Shown here: one piece after another, positions 12,563 to 16,705 of the stretch
Layout of the letters: every line of letters begins with the position of its first letter
How positions within the stretch are numbered: position 1 is the stretch's first letter
Assembly: GCA_030765605.1 (NCBI GenBank)
Contig: JAVCCG010000033.1
Span: 1 to 16,705, forward strand
Reading direction: 5' to 3'
Length of the DNA stretch: 16,705 bases
Source: Candidatus Alcyoniella australis
Lineage (GTDB): Bacteria; Lernaellota; Lernaellaia; JAVCCG01; Alcyoniellaceae
Notes under the pieces: model-generated
Told to the model about the DNA's origin: nothing
The model's input: only the letters and a program-made list of their open reading frames with translations
Database searches by the model: none
Position numbers and translations under genes: made by a program

Positions 12563-13879
12563 ATGGCGTCGGAAAAGAAAGTCCACACCACGCGCGGCGG
12601 GCGTTTCTTCAAGCTCGGCGGGCTCAGCGCGCGGGTCGGATCTTCGTACCTGGGCGAGCGCATCAAGGATACGTTCCTGTCCCAGGACAAACGCCGCGAC
12701 TCGCTGTCCAAGGCCCACACCCGCAACGCCCAGCGCGTGGTCGAAACCTTCGGCGAGCTCAAGGGCGCGGCAATGAAGCTCGGCCAGCAGATCAGCCTCG
12801 CCGCGGACATCCTGCCGCCGGAAATCACGCAGGTGCTCTCGCAACTCCAGCGCACCGCGCCGCCCGTGCCGTTCTCACAGTTGCGCGAGCAGTTCCTCAG
12901 CGAGCTGGGACGCGAGCCAGAGGAGCTGTTTCAGAGCATCGACCAGACCGCCCACGCCTCGGCCTCCATCGGCCAGGTGCACCGCGCGGTACTTAAAGAC
13001 GGCCGCGAGGTGGTCGTTAAAATCCAGTACCCCAACGTCGATCAGATGGTCGAGAGCGACCTGTCCAATTTGCGCTCGTTGGTGCGCACCATCGGCCGCG
13101 CCTGGTTCAAGGCCGACGTGGATAAATTTTTCGAGGAGGTGCGCGAGCTGATCACCGAGGAGCTGGATTACGAGATCGAGTCGTACAACCTCAAGCTGTT
13201 CCGCAAGCTGCTACGCGACCGCGACGACGTATTAATCCCCGAGCCGCTGGACGACTACAGCTCGCAACGCGTGCTGACCATGACCTATCTCGAGGGGCGT
13301 TCGTGGGACGAGCTGTGCTCGGATCGTGTCGATCAGTCGTTGCGCAACGAGCTTGCCGCGCGGCTGTTCGAGCTGCTGCTGCATCAGGTGTTCGATTTGC
13401 ACGTGCTGCACGCTGACCCGCATCCGGGCAACTACGCCCTGGATAGCCGAAACCGGCTGGTGATCTACGACTTCGGCTGCATTAAAAAATTCCCCGCACA
13501 GTTCGTACAGGCCTACCAACAAACGCTCAGCGACGGTTTCCACCGCCGCTTCGAGCGGCTGCCCGAGGACTGCGATAATTTGGGAATTCGCGTGCTGGAC
13601 GACGATCGCCCCGATCCGCAGATCTATCGCCAGGCCTGCGAGATCGGTCTCGAGCCGTTTGGCCGCGACGCGCCCTACCCGATGCATCTATCGGACGTCC
13701 ACGAGAAGATGCAGCAGTGGGGCACTGAAAATTATATGATGATGCGCAAATTCGATGCTCCGCCGAACATCATCATGCTCAACCGCGTGATCGGCGGGAT
13801 GTACGGCAACTTCCGCCGGCTGCGGGCCGAGGCTAACTGGCACGCGATCCTCGAGCCGTACTGCCGTAGTGTGGATTGA
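12563..13879 (+). CDS. ABC1/AarF/UbiB-family atypical kinase
   Basis: 438 residues from ATG 12563 with GGAG at 12554-12557; the open frame extends upstream into the hairpin repeats without a ribosome site. Family motifs: KLGQ at 72-75 (the KxGQ signature), QLQRTAPPVP at about 95-104, the alanine-rich-loop equivalent ASASIGQVH at 132-140 (Gly where many have Ala), VVVKIQYP with K153, EELDYEIE near 199-206, VLHADPHPGNY with D285 and N290, and DFG at 303-305. These proteins are protein-kinase-fold ATPases linked to ubiquinone or other isoprenoid lipid metabolism. The two C-terminal membrane helices of E. coli UbiB are absent, so this is closer to the soluble ADCK-like form. The next gene follows after ten bases with its own strong ribosome site, so the two may be co-transcribed. 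Confidence 0.88.
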   Translation: MASEKKVHTTRGGRFFKLGGLSARVGSSYLGERIKDTFLSQDKRRDSLSKAHTRNAQRVVETFGELKGAAMKLGQQISLAADILPPEITQVLSQLQRTAPPVPFSQLREQFLSELGREPEELFQSIDQTAHASASIGQVHRAVLKDGREVVVKIQYPNVDQMVESDLSNLRSLVRTIGRAWFKADVDKFFEEVRELITEELDYEIESYNLKLFRKLLRDRDDVLIPEPLDDYSSQRVLTMTYLEGRSWDELCSDRVDQSLRNELAARLFELLLHQVFDLHVLHADPHPGNYALDSRNRLVIYDFGCIKKFPAQFVQAYQQTLSDGFHRRFERLPEDCDNLGIRVLDDDRPDPQIYRQACEIGLEPFGRDAPYPMHLSDVHEKMQQWGTENYMMMRKFDAPPNIIMLNRVIGGMYGNFRRLRAEANWHAILEPYCRSVD

Positions 13880-13889
13880 CGGAGGTTTG

Positions 13890-15038
13890 ATGCCCAAACG
13901 ACAAATTGAGAAGGTCCCATTTAACCGCCCCCATCTGACGGGCAACGAGCTTCAGTACGTGTCCCGCGCCATTGAAAGCGGCTGGATCTCGGGCGACGGC
14001 GAATACACCCGGCGCTGCAACGAGCTGCTCGCAAAGCTAACCGGCGCGCCCAAGGTGCTGCTCACCACATCGTGCACCCACGCGCTGGAGCTCAGCGCGC
14101 TGCTGCTCGACCTCAAGCCCGGCGACGAGGTGATCGTGCCCTCGTTCACCTTTGTCAGCACGGTCAATCCCTTTGTGCTGCGCGGGGCCAAGCCGGTCTG
14201 GATCGACATCCGGCCCGACACCCTGAACCTCGACGAGTGCCTGATCGAGGGGCTGATCAGCAAACGCACCCGCGCTCTGGTCGCGGTGAACTACGCCGGG
14301 GTTGCCTGCAAATACGATCAAATCCGCGAGATCTGCGATCGCCACAACATTGCGCTGATCGAGGACAATGCCCACGGCCTGTTCGCCTCCTATCGCGGAC
14401 GTCCGCTGGGCACCTTCGGCGAGTTGGCCACGTTGAGCTTCCACGAGACCAAGAACGTGACCTGCGGCGAGGGCGGCGCGTTGATTATCAACGACCCGCG
14501 GCACATCGAACGCGCCGAGATCATCCGCGAAAAAGGGACCAATCGCTCGCGCTTCTTCCGTGGCGAAGTCGATAAGTACACCTGGGTCGACCTGGGCTCG
14601 AGCTATTTGCCCTCGGAAATCAACGCCGCGTTTCTTTTTGCCCAGCTCGAAGCGCGGGAGCGGATCCAGGCCGGTCGCCGCGCCATCTGGGAGCGCTACC
14701 ACGACGAGCTGATGGATTGGGCGCAAGATTGCGAGGTCTGGCTGCCCCATGTCTCGCCCGAATACGAGCAGCCGTACCACATGTTCCAGTTGCTGATGCC
14801 CACCAATCAGTCGCGCGATCGACTGCTGGCCTATCTGCGCGAACGCGAGATCTACGCGGTGTTTCACTACCTGCCGCTGCACCAGTCCAAGATGGGAAAC
14901 AAGTTGGGTGCGCGGGCCGAGGAATGCCCGGTGACCGTGGACGTCAGCAGTCGGCTGGTGCGGCTGCCGTTCTACAACGGCATGTCCCAGCAGGATCAGC
15001 AACGGGTGATCCAGGAGCTGTGCGCATTCGTTCCCTGA
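13890..15038 (+). CDS. wecE: dTDP-4-amino-4,6-dideoxygalactose transaminase (WecE/RffA-like)
   Basis: 382 residues from ATG 13890 with GGAGG at 13881-13885; GTG 13869 is rejected. It is a DegT/DnrJ/EryC1 PLP aminotransferase and closely follows E. coli WecE along its length: GDGEYTRRC, KVLLTTSCTHALELSALLLDLKPGDEVIVPSFTFVS, VNYAGVAC, SFHETKNVTCGEGGALI with PLP-lysine K188, IIREKGTNRSRFFRGEVDKYTW, and AVFHYLPLHQS. D159 (IEDNAHG) should contact the pyridine nitrogen. WecE converts dTDP-4-keto-6-deoxyglucose plus glutamate into dTDP-4-amino-4,6-dideoxygalactose, a precursor of Fuc4NAc in surface glycans. No other nucleotide-sugar or glycosyltransferase gene is in the window. The exact sugar substrate could differ. 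Confidence 0.9.
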   Translation: MPKRQIEKVPFNRPHLTGNELQYVSRAIESGWISGDGEYTRRCNELLAKLTGAPKVLLTTSCTHALELSALLLDLKPGDEVIVPSFTFVSTVNPFVLRGAKPVWIDIRPDTLNLDECLIEGLISKRTRALVAVNYAGVACKYDQIREICDRHNIALIEDNAHGLFASYRGRPLGTFGELATLSFHETKNVTCGEGGALIINDPRHIERAEIIREKGTNRSRFFRGEVDKYTWVDLGSSYLPSEINAAFLFAQLEARERIQAGRRAIWERYHDELMDWAQDCEVWLPHVSPEYEQPYHMFQLLMPTNQSRDRLLAYLREREIYAVFHYLPLHQSKMGNKLGARAEECPVTVDVSSRLVRLPFYNGMSQQDQQRVIQELCAFVP

Positions 15039-15052
15039 GCGAAGAATGAATT

Positions 15053-16447
15053 ATGAGAACTCTCGTTCCCTATCTCGCTTGGTATAAAAAACGGACCGGG
15101 TGGGGCCTGGACAGGTGGTCCGCCATGGCGCTCTCGGCCTTGTTGGTAGGCACTCTTTGCTGCTGCGCAATCTCACACGCACATCAGGAAGATTTGATTT
15201 ATACCAACGCCCTTGAGCTGGGCTCCCTGAAACAGGGATTGCTCGGCAACGATGTTGTGCGCGAGCTTGCCGATGCTGCGGCTGGAAAGCGTTTCATCGC
15301 TTTGGGTGAGGGAGACCACTTCGTAGCAGAGAAGTACGGCTATCGGCTGGCGTTTCTGCGAACGCTGGTCATCGATCAGGGAGTGCGCCTGATCGCGATG
15401 GAGATCGGCGGCTCCGATGCCCGTCGCATCGACGAGTTCCTGCGAACCGGCGATGAGGGTTGGCTCAATCAGGTGGTGCTCTACGGCTTTCGCGGCAACA
15501 CCGATTCTGAACGCCGTGAACTCAGTCCGTTTCCTCCCGTACCACCGGCCTCTTGCGAAGAGCGCTTCATCACAGCCGAACGCTCTTTTTGGAAAGACGT
15601 GCACGAGCTCAGCGAAGAAGCGCGATCCATTGACGGCCGACGGATCGAACTATACGGATTTGACTTCGATGCCAAGCCCGGCGGGGGTTACCGGGACGCT
15701 CGCGATGCCCTTGCGCAATGCTCGGCAGACCCGTTTGTCGATCAATTGCGTGCAGCGCTGACCCCACCAAGCGGATCGGGCGGCAGGGCTGAAATCGCCC
15801 GCATCAGGACGCTGGCCCAAGACTTTAGTGCGGCCCGGGACAGGCTTGACACATCCTGCGGGGATGACGCCGCTGGGATTGTCGCTCGCGATCTGCAACT
15901 CTTGGCATTGTCCTACGAAATCGCAATCGACTGGTCGGCTGCGGGCAATGACCTCGACGCTCAACGCGCAAGATTCGTGCGACGGGAAGCTCTGATGTTT
16001 GAGAGGATGAGCCTGCTTGCGCAACTCAGGCCTGGCGAACGCATCGTGTTGCTGGGGCACAACCTTCACCTCTGCAGATCTTCCACCTCTCTGCGATTTG
16101 GTCCCGACGGGCATGACCGGCCCATGTGGTCGAGCGTTGTCACTGAGCTTGAGCAATCCATGCCCGGCTCCACCTACATCGTCTGGTTGCTGTACGGCGA
16201 AGGTTCCCGACTGTATCCGACCCCGGAAGACGGATGTGATTCATTGGTCCGACTTCGCAAAGGTTCGCTCGAAGCAATGCTCAGCCAGCAGGGGGAGCAG
16301 TTTTTCCTGCCACTAAGATCAGTGCCGCGCGGAACCTGGATTGATCGCAAAATCGGGTTCGGCACACCGACCTCGTACGCCAGCGGGCCCTTGCGTGACG
16401 TTGTCGATGCGATCGTTTTTTCAAGAAGTGCCGAGGCAAGTCGCTAG
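15053..16447 (+). CDS. Erythromycin esterase family protein, exported or membrane-anchored
   Basis: 464 residues from ATG 15053; ATG 15125 (440 residues) has a better ribosome site, AGGTGG at 15113-15118, so the start is uncertain. The segment MALSALLVGTLCCCAISHAH (25-44) is a hydrophobic export signal or anchor, and its three Cys could allow lipidation. Erythromycin-esterase fold (PF05139) motifs: FIALGEGDHF (81-90, with E86 and H89 matching the GExxH of EreA/EreB), LIAMEIGGSDARRIDEFLRTG (113-133, E117), GFDFD (202-206), RREALMFERM (310-319) and LLGHNLHL (333-340, H336 and H339). Ere enzymes open macrolide rings, but most homologues are uncharacterised and need not give resistance. Known Ere proteins are generally cytoplasmic, so the N-terminal signal is unusual. 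It starts 14 bases after wecE. Codon use is less biased than in its neighbours. Confidence 0.82.
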   Translation: MRTLVPYLAWYKKRTGWGLDRWSAMALSALLVGTLCCCAISHAHQEDLIYTNALELGSLKQGLLGNDVVRELADAAAGKRFIALGEGDHFVAEKYGYRLAFLRTLVIDQGVRLIAMEIGGSDARRIDEFLRTGDEGWLNQVVLYGFRGNTDSERRELSPFPPVPPASCEERFITAERSFWKDVHELSEEARSIDGRRIELYGFDFDAKPGGGYRDARDALAQCSADPFVDQLRAALTPPSGSGGRAEIARIRTLAQDFSAARDRLDTSCGDDAAGIVARDLQLLALSYEIAIDWSAAGNDLDAQRARFVRREALMFERMSLLAQLRPGERIVLLGHNLHLCRSSTSLRFGPDGHDRPMWSSVVTELEQSMPGSTYIVWLLYGEGSRLYPTPEDGCDSLVRLRKGSLEAMLSQQGEQFFLPLRSVPRGTWIDRKIGFGTPTSYASGPLRDVVDAIVFSRSAEASR

Positions 16448-16643
16448 CCCGAATTATTGTCAACTCATCTTGGTTAGAGATAAAATCAGTTAATATTTGA
16501 ATACTTTTACCAACCATATGCCTTGACGCAGTTGGGAATACGTACTACGTATTATATTAAATCCACAACAGTGATCGCACCAAAAAATCGAATAGTGTTG
16601 ACTGATGGTCGTGGTGAAAACCGTGTAGCCGACAGGTCGAACA
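16448..16643. other. AT-rich intergenic region with a palindrome
   Basis: AT-rich sequence after the esterase-family gene, with no gene seen. A perfect dyad AATACGTA-C-TACGTATT lies at 16537-16553, just downstream of a TTGACG (16523-16528) that could be a -35 box. No good -10 sits at 16-18 bases, although TATTAT occurs at 16550-16555 (21-base spacing). Possibly the control region of the next gene. Confidence 0.35.
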
Positions 16644-16705
16644 ATGGTGAAGCGCTACATTATAGAAACCTTGTCCGGCAGTACCTATAATTCTGCGCGC
16701 AATCC
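16644..16705 (+). CDS. Possible 5' end of a further gene, cut by the window edge
   Basis: ATG 16644 has AGGT at 16634-16637 and stays open for the last 20 codons (MVKRYIIETLSGSTYNSARN). It is too short to recognise. The upstream AT-rich stretch with a dyad fits a promoter region, but the frame may be accidental. Confidence 0.3.
   Translation, partial: MVKRYIIETLSGSTYNSARN

Noticed and set aside
14037-15002. Minus-strand frame of 321 codons opposite wecE
   Set aside because: The plus-strand protein matches WecE along its whole length; the antisense frame has no ribosome site or domain.

Overview
The window is GC-rich bacterial chromosome with short intergenic gaps, TTG/GTG starts alongside ATG, and strong CTG/GCC/CGC codon bias. 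Three lipoproteins carry long poly-aspartate linkers. With an NtrC-type regulator, a WecE-type sugar aminotransferase and a TolC/HlyD pair, this points to a Gram-negative, probably a deltaproteobacterial or Myxococcota-like lineage. That placement is inferred from style, not from a marker gene.

Region 1 (1-2755): the C-terminus of a sigma-54 response regulator with its terminator; an AT-rich, foreign-looking FRG-domain gene; then three tightly overlapping small genes (single-pass membrane peptide, stand-alone receiver domain, proline-rich peptide). Region 2 (2783-4012, minus strand): a DUF362 protein with its own promoter in the divergent gap.

Region 3 (4237-12230) is the most interesting part. 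DUF4956 membrane protein, HlyD-type adaptor and TolC-type outer membrane protein form one gene run. It is followed, after an AT-rich regulatory gap with dyad elements, by a VTC/triphosphate-tunnel-fold polyphosphate polymerase-like protein. Then come a lamin-tail-domain lipoprotein and two paralogous lipoproteins, each with a CotH-type atypical kinase domain and a C-terminal C-type lectin domain. DUF4956, VTC and CotH families are known genomic neighbours in other bacteria; here they sit beside a periplasm-spanning adaptor and channel but no recognisable pump. My working model is an envelope system that makes or exports an anionic polymer (perhaps polyphosphate) and phosphorylates surface proteins or glycans.

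Region 4 (12231-16705): a cluster of related hairpins with a shared TTTGA loop, an ABC1/UbiB-type kinase, a WecE-like sugar-nucleotide aminotransferase, an erythromycin-esterase-family protein with an N-terminal export signal, and an AT-rich end with a palindrome and possibly the start of another gene. No rRNA, tRNA, CRISPR array, insertion sequence or phage gene was recognised.
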